Positions 25,367 through 32,867 of a stretch of 40,241 bases of DNA are shown piece after piece; position 1 is the first letter of the stretch; every line of letters begins with the position of its first letter. A program made the translations under genes and the position numbers. Origin of the DNA: Bdellovibrionales bacterium (GTDB lineage: Bacteria > Bdellovibrionota > Bdellovibrionia > Bdellovibrionales > UBA1609); NCBI GenBank assembly GCA_020850475.1, contig JADZEO010000163.1, positions 1-40,241 on the forward strand, given 5' to 3'. The notes under the pieces are model-generated. The model ran no database searches. It was not told where the DNA came from and saw only the letters and a program-made list of their open reading frames with translations.

Positions 25367-26254
25367 ATGAAGTCTGCAATTGCCCTAATTTCTTTTCTCG
25401 GTCTGACCTTGATTGCCGAAGGAGCGACGACTGTTCAGTCAGAGTTTTTTTATCAGGCGAATCCGAGCCAAAATGTGGTGACTCCTGAGTACATCCACAA
25501 TGACACGTCTTTCAAGCAGACCGGCGGCAGCAAGTACACCGGCTCAAGCCAGATTATCAACTTTGCTTATGAGCGCGGGATCAACGAGAGCTTTTCGGTT
25601 GGAGCCACTCTTGGCTACGTCACCGGAGATGCAAAGATTTCGAGCAGCACTTCGGGTACCAGCGGATTAACTGAGCTCGCCTTGATTGGCAAAGGTCAAG
25701 CCGCCGTGGTTGATGGCAGCAGTTTGCATTATGGCTTGACGCTTTTCTACAGCCCAACCGATCGAGAATTTGATGTCGACATTAACAAGTCAGACTCAAA
25801 TGGAGTCAGTGGTGGTCACTCACTTCAACCTTTTATCGGTTACCAATGGCTTTTAAATTCCAATGTGCTTGGTCTTAAGGCCCAAACGGATGTTTTGCTT
25901 GGGGATCGTAAGATTAAAATCACTGGCGCATCAACCGGCGAGCAAGAGCGCAGCGGCGGAGAAGTGACTAAACTGACACTTTTTTATGAGATCCCCCATG
26001 CGGCAGGGGCAGTTGGATTTACTTACTCTTATGTGACCGCCGCCGAAGTCACGGGTAAGTCGAGCAGTGGCAGCTTCAAAATGGACAATGACTACACTGC
26101 CAATCAAATCGGCCTCTACAGTCCCTATAAGCTTTCAGAGCAGGCTCAAATCATTGGACGCGTGGTCTATACCACCTACTCAGACTACGGCCCCACCGGC
26201 ATCGACTCTTCGTCGATCGTCGACGTATCCGTGGCCGGTCGTTTCGCGTTTTAA
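25367..26254 (+). CDS. Outer-membrane beta-barrel protein
   Basis: A 295-residue product with a signal peptide (AIALISFLGLTLIAEG). The mature sequence has alternating-residue transmembrane strands, such as SSQIINFAYERGI, SVGATLGYV, LHYGLTLFYSP and QIIGRVVYTTYSDY. The C-terminal strand ends VAGRFAF, with the terminal Phe recognised by the BAM machinery. It resembles medium barrels of 10-12 strands; the ligand is unknown. It has a terminator-like structure in its leader and a hairpin after it. Confidence 0.8.
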   Translation: MKSAIALISFLGLTLIAEGATTVQSEFFYQANPSQNVVTPEYIHNDTSFKQTGGSKYTGSSQIINFAYERGINESFSVGATLGYVTGDAKISSSTSGTSGLTELALIGKGQAAVVDGSSLHYGLTLFYSPTDREFDVDINKSDSNGVSGGHSLQPFIGYQWLLNSNVLGLKAQTDVLLGDRKIKITGASTGEQERSGGEVTKLTLFYEIPHAAGAVGFTYSYVTAAEVTGKSSSGSFKMDNDYTANQIGLYSPYKLSEQAQIIGRVVYTTYSDYGPTGIDSSSIVDVSVAGRFAF

Positions 26255-26284
26255 CGAATTCAAAAGTGCCGCGGGCATTGTTCA

Positions 26285-26308
26285 GACGCGAGTTACCATC
26301 CTCGCGTC
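26285..26308 (+). terminator. Perfect 8-bp hairpin downstream of the barrel gene
   Basis: GACGCGAG (26285-26292) and CTCGCGTC (26301-26308) with an eight-base loop, 31 bases after the stop. No T tract follows, so it is a possible terminator only. From here to 26606 I see no supported gene, only short frames and a T8 run at about 26475-26482. Confidence 0.45.
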
Positions 26309-26606
26309 GCCATCTACTCCTGGGGGAACTTTTAATTTAGTGTGATGGCAGGAGATGTTGACGCTCTCCCTTTGACAAAAAACGCAATTCAATCGTGTCC
26401 CAATGGAAAAGAGCGTTCGGCAATATTTGAAATTAGTAACTGGCCCAGTGGTTTTGATTTCATTGGCCGAGTTTCCTTTTTTTTGGGAAGTACGTTGACC
26501 ACCCCGAGTGCAAAACCACCATCACTTCGTCGGATCTTATTGTCTATCCACTGAGCTCTTTCTTAAAAAAGAAACTTCGATCATTCATAACTATAAAAAC
26601 ACTTAA

Positions 26607-26861
26607 CTCGCTAACCCCGAAAACTATCGCCTCGCCTACGCGCCCTACGGTTTTTCAAAAAAAGATGGCCGCCTCGTCCCAAACAAATCCGAATTCAAAA
26701 TTTGTCGAATGGTCGTTCAGCTTAGGAACAGTTCGAAATTGTCGTTCCACGAAATCGGACGGGAGCTTGTGCGTCGTCGAATTAAAGGCAGAGACAATTC
26801 GATTTCTTGGAATCACGCAACCATCGGTCGCATCTACAAACGATGGAACGGAAAACTCTAG
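26607..26861 (+). pseudogene. Remnant of a recombinase C-terminal-domain protein (module 1)
   Basis: An 85-codon frame, open from a stop at 26604 to TAG at 26859, with no start codon in its first part. Its translation carries APYGFSKKDGRLVPNKSEFK, then FHEIGRELVRRRIKGRDN, SWNHATIGRIYKRW. That is the pattern of the Recombinase domain found after the catalytic domain in large serine recombinases. No catalytic Ser domain is present upstream in any frame. It is 5'-truncated relative to the similar protein at 29243-29714, and is followed 13 bases later by a small hydrophobic-leader gene, as there. Confidence 0.6.
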
Positions 26862-26874
26862 CAAGGAGCAAACT

Positions 26875-27072
26875 GTGCTGGCTGCAATCAAGGATCTCAT
26901 CGCCGCTATCTGTGCCATAACCTTGCTGGCCTATTCGACTGGGCGGCAAGAATGGCTTTGGAAACAGATCACGACTCTTCGTCGCGAAGCTCTGATCAAA
27001 TCACAGGAAGATTGGGGATGTCCGAGCATCTTCAGCAAAAACGCCCATCTGCGCTTGGCGAGCGATAGGTGA
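26875..27072 (+). CDS. Small hydrophobic-leader peptide (module 1 partner)
   Basis: A 65-residue product starting at GTG 26875, six bases after a perfect AAGGAG (26863-26868). The N-terminal 20 residues are hydrophobic (LIAAICAITLLAYSTG), like a signal peptide or single membrane segment. The rest is basic and amphipathic: WKQITTLRREALIKSQEDWG, then CPSIF and a basic tail. Spacing from the Gly to Gln, Ile/Val and Ser matches the 53-residue partner at 29724-29885 without gaps. The intact ribosome site and frame, next to a decayed upstream gene, suggest this part is retained. Function unknown. Confidence 0.55.
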   Translation: MLAAIKDLIAAICAITLLAYSTGRQEWLWKQITTLRREALIKSQEDWGCPSIFSKNAHLRLASDR

Positions 27073-27264
27073 TTGGGCTGCGAATCAAACTTCAGCGTCC
27101 GCTTTCTGGATCACAGGATCCATGGTCGAACGCCAACGGACGGTAAAACGCAGCCCTCTTGGGTATCAGCTTTGCTCTCTCACTTTTGATTTTTGTTTTT
27201 GCGGTTTCAATGGCGCGCGAGGAGGCCGATTTGAGCCAACATTCGAAAGAACTTTTCAACAGCC

Positions 27265-27293
27265 TTTACACATACTTCAATTTGAAGTATAGT
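27265..27293 (+). promoter_or_regulatory. higBA-like promoter with overlapping palindromic operator
   Basis: A TTTACA -35 (27265-27270), a 17-base spacer and a TATAGT -10 (27288-27293). A perfect palindrome with 9-base arms ATACTTCAA / TTGAAGTAT around one central base (27272-27290) fills the spacer and enters the -10. This is ideal for autorepression by the antitoxin. The predicted start of transcription (about 27300) is within three bases of the toxin ATG, so the message is probably leaderless. Confidence 0.75.
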
Positions 27294-27302
27294 GGGGTTT
27301 AG

Positions 27303-27584
27303 ATGGAAGTCCGCACACGGGTTTCCAGGAGCCGTTTCTTTGAGAAACAGCTCGCCAAGGTTCCGGACTTCATCAGGAAGAAGGTCGTCCTCTGGGTGTT
27401 CCTGGTCGAGTCGAACGGAGTTTGGGAAGTGATGAAAACCCCGGGGTTTCACGATGAGCCGCTCAAAGGCGAAAGAAAAACGCAACGTTCCGTGCGGTTG
27501 AACATAGCTTATCGGTTGATTTACCGGGTGGTCTCAGACCGGGTGCACATCGAATTGTTGGAGGTCCACAAGCATGACTACTGA
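27303..27584 (+). CDS. higB: Type II toxin of the RelE/HigB superfamily
   Basis: A 93-residue basic protein with the compact RelE/ParE fold pattern. The most characteristic segment is KTPGFHDEPLKGERKTQRSV followed by RLNIAYRLIYRV, strongly like HigB/RelE-type mRNA interferases, and a C-terminal HIELLEVHKHDY. Toxin-first order and an 11-base overlap with the downstream XRE antitoxin give the HigBA arrangement. There is no ribosome site; the promoter places the transcript start at the ATG. Such toxins cleave mRNA on ribosomes and support plasmid, island or stress functions. The exact subgroup is not certain. Confidence 0.85.
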   Translation: MEVRTRVSRSRFFEKQLAKVPDFIRKKVVLWVFLVESNGVWEVMKTPGFHDEPLKGERKTQRSVRLNIAYRLIYRVVSDRVHIELLEVHKHDY

Positions 27585-27879
27585 AAAATCTTATTTCTTG
27601 AAGCTGGAAAAACAATATGGACCGCTTTCTTTCGGGGGTATGCTCAGGGCTTGGCGTGAATCGGAAGAGATGACTCAAACGGCATTCGCGAAAAAAATCG
27701 GCCTCTCCGTTCAGAACCTGAATGACCTTGAAAAGGGACGGCGCATTCCGACCGCCTCAAGGGCCGCGCGTATCGCCAAAAAGCTTGGGCTCCCGGAGAT
27801 CAGTCTCATCCAACTCGCCTTGCGCGATTCACTCGTGAAGGAAGGCTTCAACTATGAAGTCAAGCTTGAATCCGCGTGA
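27574..27879 (+). CDS. higA: HigA-like XRE antitoxin
   Basis: A 101-residue protein with a Cro/C1-type helix-turn-helix in the middle (GGMLRAWRESEEMTQTAFAK, IGLSVQNLNDLEKGRRIP, then ARIAKKLGLP). The short N- and C-terminal extensions would bind the toxin. It overlaps the toxin gene by 11 bases, giving translational coupling, and probably binds the palindrome at 27272-27290 to repress the pair. Confidence 0.87.
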   Translation: MTTEKSYFLKLEKQYGPLSFGGMLRAWRESEEMTQTAFAKKIGLSVQNLNDLEKGRRIPTASRAARIAKKLGLPEISLIQLALRDSLVKEGFNYEVKLESA

Positions 27880-27909
27880 GCAGCGGAATCCAATTCCCGT
27901 CGGTGCTCA

Positions 27910-28287
27910 TTGAGCATCGCGGTAGTCACTGTCACGGAACGCGAACTTAAGTCCAAGATTTCCGACATCGTTGAGCTTAAAAAAGTTAATGAATCCGGGA
28001 TCTGGGGCGAGTCGGATTGGGGTCAATTCAACTGGAGAGGAGCGATCGCCGAAACTCTTGTTTTAGGGGAATCACCGCTCGGACAGTCGGTTCTTGGCGG
28101 CAAATCCCGGAGGGATGCCTTGGAGGAAATACTTCAAGTGCTATCCAATGGAGGCTTTCCCAGAGCAGGATTGAGGGAGAGCCTGACGGAAGGCGAACGA
28201 CATCAATTGTGAGACGCCATGATTTTCGAGACGCATATAAGGGATAAGAGACATGTGTTCGTTAGCAACGACAAGCGCGCGTTCTGA
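27910..28287 (+). pseudogene. PIN-like toxin remnant with an in-frame nonsense codon
   Basis: A frame from TTG 27910 reads to TGA at 28210-28212, then continues in the same frame to TGA 28285-28287. Reading through joins GERHQL to DAMIFETHIRDKRHVFVSND, which resembles the C-terminal acidic/Asp part of PIN-like ribonuclease toxins (RDAMI...RD...VSND). A CGA to TGA change would explain the internal stop. It lies 30 bases after higA. The family call is tentative because the N-terminal half has no clear PIN Asp motif; it could instead be a related nuclease fragment. Confidence 0.4.
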
Positions 28288-28294
28288 GCGGCTC

Positions 28295-28333
28295 GACACA
28301 TAGGTAACAAAACGTACCGGACACATAGGTTAC
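28295..28333. repeat. Direct repeat GACACATAGGTxAC, possible relic of an insertion-sequence end
   Basis: Two 14-base copies (28295-28308 and 28320-28333) differ at one base and are 25 bases apart. They sit at the transition from GC-richer to AT-rich DNA. Similar repeated motifs occur at the ends of some DDE-type insertion sequences, which is why I list it, but no transposase is nearby. Confidence 0.35.
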
Positions 28334-28429
28334 ACTTTTCAGGCATAGGGGGAACTCACGCTTCCAATCTATTGAAATTACACGCTTAGAATACTGGCGG
28401 GTCAACTTTGGGTCAAAAATTGATTCAGT

Positions 28430-28717
28430 TTATGCTGCTCGTTTATGAAGTTTAAGTTCTGGCACCAATCCAACAGCCTCAACCAATCGTAAAATTCGAT
28501 CAATCGTAATTTTTTGCAAGCTGCCCGACAGGATCCCAGTGACGGCACTTCGAGGTAACTTGGCTCTCTTGGCCAATGAGACATGGGTCATTTCCTGTTT
28601 CTCAACCTCTTTAATAACGGCGGCAATCAATTGCGCCTTAATGACGGCCTCAATTCCTCTTGATGAAGAGATTCCTAATTTTTTTGCGAGATCAACTCCC
28701 TTGTCTGACTTTTTCAT
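28430..28717 (-). CDS. XRE-family antitoxin (second toxin-antitoxin pair)
   Basis: A 95-residue helix-turn-helix protein. The DNA-binding core is MTHVSLAKRAKLPRSAVTGI followed by LSGSLQKITIDRILRLVEAVG, typical of antitoxins paired with the Gp49/HigB-like toxin group. Its start overlaps the toxin stop by four bases (ATGA). A good AAAGGGAG site precedes the ATG inside the toxin gene. It likely recognises the twin sites at 29037-29080. Confidence 0.82.
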   Translation of the reverse strand: MKKSDKGVDLAKKLGISSSRGIEAVIKAQLIAAVIKEVEKQEMTHVSLAKRAKLPRSAVTGILSGSLQKITIDRILRLVEAVGLVPELKLHKRAA

Positions 28718-29037
28718 AAAACTCCCTTTAACCTTTGTTTTGCTAATTCTATATTTTCTTTCGGTGTCTGCTGTGATTTCTTTTGAAATGCATGAATCAG
28801 CAAAATTTCAGACTGCTTCCGAATAAAATAAACTACCCTGTAAATCCCAGATCGATCTTTTAACCTTAGCTCGTGTACACCTTTGCCTATCGATGGCATA
28901 GGACGAGAAAGAGGCATCGATAAATTTATGCCCTCATCAAGCATTGCCAAGGCATCAGCTAAATCTTCTCTGATCGAAACTGGAAAATCCTTTAATTCTT
29001 TTTCACATTGTTTAACTATTGTGATCCCACTCTTAAT
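28714..29037 (-). CDS. RelE/Gp49-like toxin, start codon non-canonical or lost
   Basis: About 107 residues if read from the first codon after the upstream stop region. The family blocks are clear: KECE-like QCEKELKDFPVSIREDL, PMPSIGKGVHELRLKDRSG, IYRVVYF and HAFQKKSQQTPKENIELAKQRL. These show that the N-terminal 30 residues are coding. No ATG, GTG or TTG lies in frame upstream of codon 30 (TTG at 28950), only ATT at 29037, ATC and ATA. Either an unusual start is used or the start codon is mutated, which would silence the toxin. The end overlaps the antitoxin by four bases. Confidence 0.65.
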   Translation of the reverse strand: MKSGITIVKQCEKELKDFPVSIREDLADALAMLDEGINLSMPLSRPMPSIGKGVHELRLKDRSGIYRVVYFIRKQSEILLIHAFQKKSQQTPKENIELAKQRLKGVL

Positions 29038-29080
29038 GTCTCATATTTAAGACATAGCTGCAAGTCTTATTTTTGAGACA
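29037..29080. promoter_or_regulatory. Twin inverted 18-bp operator-like sites upstream of the second toxin-antitoxin pair
   Basis: TGTCTCATATTTAAGACA (29037-29054) and AGTCTTATTTTTGAGACA (29063-29080). When one is reverse-complemented they match at 14 of 18 positions. Each also has inverted GTCT/AGAC ends. They lie just before the toxin frame on its 5' side, as expected for autorepression. A clear promoter was not resolved. Confidence 0.55.
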
Positions 29081-29242
29081 TAGTGATTTGAGTCCGCAAA
29101 TGAGCGGAAATTTCAAGATTTCCGTCGCAATTTCGGTTTCTAGAATTCAAAGTTCCTGAATGACTTCACAAGACAAAAACAACCCCATATTGTTTTAATA
29201 TATTGAAATCATTGGATTTTAGTAAAATGGTGGTGGAGCCTA

Positions 29243-29714
29243 ATGGACAAACGAACCCAATCATCATCACGATTTTATTGAACTTTCCCCTAGAACACAA
29301 TCACGAATTTACGAGAAATGCGCCCCTTTATACGAAAAGGGCCTCTCTATTCGAGATATAGAAGAGCGCACAGGAATACCGAAATCTACTGTTCGCGAAG
29401 CTCTTACAAAGAGTGGGGTGTCACTGAGAAATCCCCTCAATGGAAATGCTCGCCACATAGATCGACTACATACTAAGCGAGGCGGACACACACCATACGG
29501 CTACGCTTATCTTGATGGGCAACTTCTCATTGATCCAAAAGAACAAATCATTGTCAGAAAAATTTTAAAGCTTCACCAATCAGGGATGTCAGGTAATGCC
29601 ATTGCTACCGAATTGAATTGCCAAAAGATTCCAAGTCGCACTGGCAAAACGTGGCGTCCTTGCGTGGTCAGAAGAATCATCAAAGCTAACCAAACAAAGA
29701 AAACGAAAAAGTAG
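29243..29714 (+). pseudogene. Recombinase C-terminal-domain protein with helix-turn-helix, frameshifted (module 2)
   Basis: ATG 29243 follows GGTGGAG and reads MDKRTQSSSRF, then hits a stop. Removing one T from the T4 at 29273-29276 continues into a long frame ending at 29714, about 156 residues in all. That frame has a resolvase-like helix-turn-helix (YEKGLSIRDIEERTGIPKST), a basic linker, then the Recombinase-domain pattern TPYGYAYLDGQLLIDPKEQ, ILKLHQSGMSGNAIATELN, RTGKTWRPCVVRRIIK. There is no serine recombinase catalytic domain. A GTG at 29418 could give a shortened product. A small peptide gene follows nine bases later. The frameshift may be real or an assembly error. Confidence 0.65.
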
Positions 29715-29723
29715 GAGGATCAA

Positions 29724-29885
29724 GTGAATAGTCTTATCAAAATCGCAGTCGTATTGGCCTTTGCCACTGTAGCTAGTGGCAATCTACCCAAGATCATCAA
29801 CCAAGTTCGCAGGGCTCAATTTCAGCTCATCATGGAATCCAAGGCTTCCAATTGGCCTAAGGCGGTGCGTATGCCGAGTAGGTAA
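29724..29885 (+). CDS. Small secreted/membrane peptide (module 2 partner)
   Basis: A 53-residue product from GTG 29724, five bases after AGGAGG (29713-29718). A hydrophobic leader (IKIAVVLAFATVASG) is followed by a basic amphipathic stretch, NLPKIINQVRRAQFQLIMES, then KASNWPKA and a short basic tail. Gly, Gln8, Val9, Leu-Ile, Ser20 and a Trp after it align with the 65-residue peptide at 26875-27072 (counting from the Gly). It is too short for most automated gene callers. The stop is 75 bases from the convergent TetR gene. Confidence 0.6.
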   Translation: MNSLIKIAVVLAFATVASGNLPKIINQVRRAQFQLIMESKASNWPKAVRMPSR

Positions 29886-29959
29886 CAAAGTCCCTGCCCT
29901 ATATCCAGAAGTACAGCCCGCTAGGAGTATACAAATTTTTCTGGATGAAAATAAAGACA

Positions 29960-30622
29960 TTAGGGTTTAATGCCATTTAATAGAATGTCTAAAATTTGGT
30001 CGAGTTCTTCTTGATCATTCCATTTTGGCGAAGAGCCCATGACATGTTTCGCTAAAACATATGCCATAATGATCGAAAACAAAGTGCGAGCGACTGTGTC
30101 TGATTTTAAATTTTTTCGAATTTGTCCAGATTTTTGCAAACCCTCAATGGACGCAATAGCTTCAGACCAGACCTCTTTCTCCCACAAACCAATAACCCGC
30201 TCTCTAAGGTCTGTGTTTTTTAATACTTCAATAAGCATGAATCGAATTTTGCCTTTATTTTCCCGAGCCACTTCCAATCGATCTTGAAATATTTTTGTAA
30301 ACATTCCCTCAATTCCAAGTTCAGAGCTTTTGAAAAGAGACTTCATTTTGCTGATCTGTAAAGGGAAAACAGTTTTTAGTAGCAGCGGAAACATCACCCT
30401 TTTTAGTAAATCATCTTTAGATGGAAAATAGCGAAAAAGGGTTCGTTCTGTGACGCCAGCCTTTTTGGCAATCTCTGCCGTTGGAGTATCAGAAGCGCCC
30501 TTCTCAGAGAAAAGAATTTCAGCAGCCGCTATAATTGATTTCTCTTTTTGAGACAACGCCTGGTCATAACGAGTCGCCTCCTCGGCCAAGGTCTCAAAAT
30601 TAATTTCCTTTGGGTTTCGCAT
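29960..30622 (-). CDS. TetR-family transcriptional repressor
   Basis: A 220-residue TetR/AcrR-type protein. The N-terminal helix-turn-helix spans residues 25-75: EKSIIAAAEILFSEKGASDT, TAEIAKKAGVTERTLFRYF, PSKDDLL. The C-terminal all-helical ligand domain is diverse. It is divergent from the envelope-transport operon, with two matching palindromes between them, so it presumably represses both directions until a ligand binds. The ATG follows an AGGAG-like site. Confidence 0.93.
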   Translation of the reverse strand: MRNPKEINFETLAEEATRYDQALSQKEKSIIAAAEILFSEKGASDTPTAEIAKKAGVTERTLFRYFPSKDDLLKRVMFPLLLKTVFPLQISKMKSLFKSSELGIEGMFTKIFQDRLEVARENKGKIRFMLIEVLKNTDLRERVIGLWEKEVWSEAIASIEGLQKSGQIRKNLKSDTVARTLFSIIMAYVLAKHVMGSSPKWNDQEELDQILDILLNGIKP

Positions 30623-30677
30623 AGTTAACTCCTGCTGTTCTGATCTAACGAGCCAGAATTCTATTTCCCGCCTGTCG

Positions 30678-30699
30678 AAGTATAGTATTTACTATACTT
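30678..30699. promoter_or_regulatory. TetR operator 1
   Basis: A perfect 22-base palindrome with 10-base arms (AAGTATAGTA / TACTATACTT) around a two-base centre. Its inner 18 bases match operator 2 in the form GTATAGTR-N2-YACTATAC. It lies 56 bases upstream of the TetR start and 68 before the permease start. Confidence 0.8.
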
Positions 30700-30714
30700 T
30701 CCGATAAGGCAGTT

Positions 30715-30732
30715 GTATAGTGAACACTATAC
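30715..30732. promoter_or_regulatory. TetR operator 2
   Basis: A perfect 18-base palindrome, GTATAGTG AA CACTATAC. Its centre is 35 bases from that of operator 1. TATAGT within it can serve as a -10 box for the operon, so binding would block transcription. It lies 35 bases before the permease start. Confidence 0.8.
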
Positions 30733-30766
30733 TCGCAAAGAGATCACAAAACAAGGTGAGGTTACA

Positions 30767-32092
30767 ATGTTTGATCTAATTAAAGTCGCCATTCGAAACG
30801 TGGGTCGCAACACGCGAAGAGCCCTGATTACTATCATCACTGTATTTATTGGCGTCTTTGTCGTGGTTGGAATTCGCGGGCTTTTAGATGGACTTCAAAA
30901 TGAAATCAAAAGCGGGCTCACCCGAAAAATGCATGGGGATGTTCAAATTCATCGTTTAGGTTACGAGGACTCTCTTGAGGCCAATCCCTATAAAATACTC
31001 ATTCCCTACACAGTTGAAACAACGGATTTGCTAAAAAATACCGACGGCGTAGTTGAGGTTACTCCTCGATTGAAGGTGATGGCCCTTTTGAATCACCAAA
31101 AAAGTCAGTCTACCACGCCTGTCATCATCAATAGTTTTTCTTCACAAACAGAGTTTCAAGTTGTTCCCCGCTTTAAAGACTCTCTATTAAAAGGAAAAAT
31201 GATTGATTCAAGTCTTGAGAAAGAGGCCTCGTCCATTGCCGATGATGACCTGAGTGAGGCAACGGGTCTGGACGAAAAAGCCTCCGAAGCAAAAGCACAT
31301 CCCAAAGCAGTGGGCAATCATCAGTTAATGGTCACCCCGAGTCTTATGAGAGGCCTCAATGCTGAGATAGGCGACGAGATCGTTATTCTACTTCAAGATA
31401 AAGATAACATGCAACAAGCGCTTGTGGCTACATTGGTTGGCGTTGTCGATTTTGCCATGCCCGGAGCCCAAGCCAGAATGGCCTGGATGGATTTTAACAC
31501 TCTCCAAAAAGCTGCCGGAATTCAAGGGCAAGCCTCGGAAATCGCCATACGTATCAAAGAAAATGCCGACTCTGAAATAGTAAGAACAAAATTGAAGGAA
31601 AAGTTAGACCCCAACTTAACGGTTCAAACATGGATCGAGCTTGCAGGAATTCTGCGAGACTCACTCAACCTTCAAAATGTAATTTTTAATCTTGTCATGT
31701 TCATTGTGTTTTCAATCGTTATTTCAGCAATTGTTAACACGTCCCTGATGACCGTAATGGAACGCACGCGCGAAATTGGGACTTTGATGGCCTTAGGATA
31801 TCGTCGATTTCATATTACTCTTCAATTTTTGATCGAGTCCGCCGTGATTGGCCTTATTGGTGGCATGACCGGAATGATCCTAGCCGTTTCAATTTTGCTA
31901 TTCTTGAATAATTACGGCCTAACGTTTGCCCTTCCGGGTCAGACTATCACAACCGTTTTATATCCAACGATCACGATTGGGTTTCTATTGAAAGTGTTTT
32001 TCTTAGCTCTGTTTTCTGCATTAGGCGCTAGTTTTGTACCTGCTTATCGGGCCAGTAAAATGAAACCCGTGCAGGCGCTGACTAGTAACTAA
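30767..32092 (+). CDS. FtsX/LolC-like ABC transporter permease
   Basis: A 441-residue permease. The ATG at 30767 follows AAGGTGAGG; the frame is open further upstream across the operator. One membrane segment lies near residues 20-40 (ALITIITVFIGVFVVVGIRG), a large periplasmic domain follows (about 45-310), then three C-terminal segments with the FtsX motif MERTREIGTLMALGYRR and FVPAYRASKMKPVQAL at the end. This is the MacB/LolC/E type, which pulls lipids or lipoproteins from the inner membrane. Its ATPase is encoded three genes downstream. Confidence 0.92.
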   Translation: MFDLIKVAIRNVGRNTRRALITIITVFIGVFVVVGIRGLLDGLQNEIKSGLTRKMHGDVQIHRLGYEDSLEANPYKILIPYTVETTDLLKNTDGVVEVTPRLKVMALLNHQKSQSTTPVIINSFSSQTEFQVVPRFKDSLLKGKMIDSSLEKEASSIADDDLSEATGLDEKASEAKAHPKAVGNHQLMVTPSLMRGLNAEIGDEIVILLQDKDNMQQALVATLVGVVDFAMPGAQARMAWMDFNTLQKAAGIQGQASEIAIRIKENADSEIVRTKLKEKLDPNLTVQTWIELAGILRDSLNLQNVIFNLVMFIVFSIVISAIVNTSLMTVMERTREIGTLMALGYRRFHITLQFLIESAVIGLIGGMTGMILAVSILLFLNNYGLTFALPGQTITTVLYPTITIGFLLKVFFLALFSALGASFVPAYRASKMKPVQALTSN

Positions 32093-32138
32093 AGTGTTGA
32101 TTGAAACCAGAGTGAGTTAATTGCGCGAGGAGGATCAA

Positions 32139-32867
32139 ATGACAAAGATAATCTTGGCACTTTCCCTTGGGGCGAGTTTAATTTTTACAGCTCATCCAGC
32201 AAAGGCTGAATCTGCGACAGAAATCATTACTAAAGTCGAAAAAAATTTGTCCCCACCAAATTTCAAGTCTCTTTATCAATTTACAAACTACCGTTTAGAC
32301 GGAACCAGTGCTCAGTACGATGTCCGCTTTAGCGTCAAAGATGTAAATCATAGTCATGGTTACTTCTTAAAACCAGAAAGGGAGAAGGGCCGCGAAACCT
32401 TACGACTGAAAGATACAATTTGGACCTATATGCCAAGCGTGGCAAGGGCAGTTCGTGTCGCAGACAGAGAGAGCTTTGCCGGTGGTGACTTTTCCAATGC
32501 TGATGTCATGCGAGTAGATTGGCTAGCGCAGTACAATGCATCGATTGCAAAAGAAACTAAAAATCAGTTTATTATCGACCTTGTTGCTAAGAACAGTGAG
32601 GCAGCGTATGCAAAAATGCGCATATGGATCGACAAAACAACAACACAACCCGTACAGCAGTATTTTTACGACTCAAAAGGAACTCTCTTGAAAATTTGCA
32701 AATACGGATCTGTTAAGACTTTCGGCAACATTACAAGGCCCGCTAAATTGGTCATGGAAAATGTGATTACTAAACTAAAATCAGAAATGCAAATCATCGA
32801 ACTTCAACTTGAAAATAAAATTCCAGATGGCCGATTTGTCGTTGATAATCTAGGTAAAGAAATATGA
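32139..32867 (+). CDS. LolA-like outer-membrane lipoprotein-sorting protein
   Basis: A 242-residue periplasmic protein. The ATG at 32139 follows GAGGAGG. Signal peptide (IILALSLGASLIFTAHPAKA), then a single beta-sheet concave fold typical of the LolA-like group paired with transporters: TIWTYMPSVARAVRVADRES and DVMRVDWLAQYN, with GGDFSNADV between. Such proteins carry lipids or lipoproteins across the periplasm. The stop overlaps the start of the next gene by four bases. Confidence 0.88.
   Translation: MTKIILALSLGASLIFTAHPAKAESATEIITKVEKNLSPPNFKSLYQFTNYRLDGTSAQYDVRFSVKDVNHSHGYFLKPEREKGRETLRLKDTIWTYMPSVARAVRVADRESFAGGDFSNADVMRVDWLAQYNASIAKETKNQFIIDLVAKNSEAAYAKMRIWIDKTTTQPVQQYFYDSKGTLLKICKYGSVKTFGNITRPAKLVMENVITKLKSEMQIIELQLENKIPDGRFVVDNLGKEI

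Noticed and set aside
26342-26554. Short plus-strand frames between the barrel gene and module 1, including a hydrophobic 31-codon frame at 26401
   Set aside because: No ribosome site and no family resemblance; a T8 run could hide a frameshifted gene but I cannot support one.
29243-29714. Programmed ribosomal frameshift at the T4 run
   Set aside because: No slippery heptamer or stimulatory structure is evident; a simple indel or assembly error is more economical.
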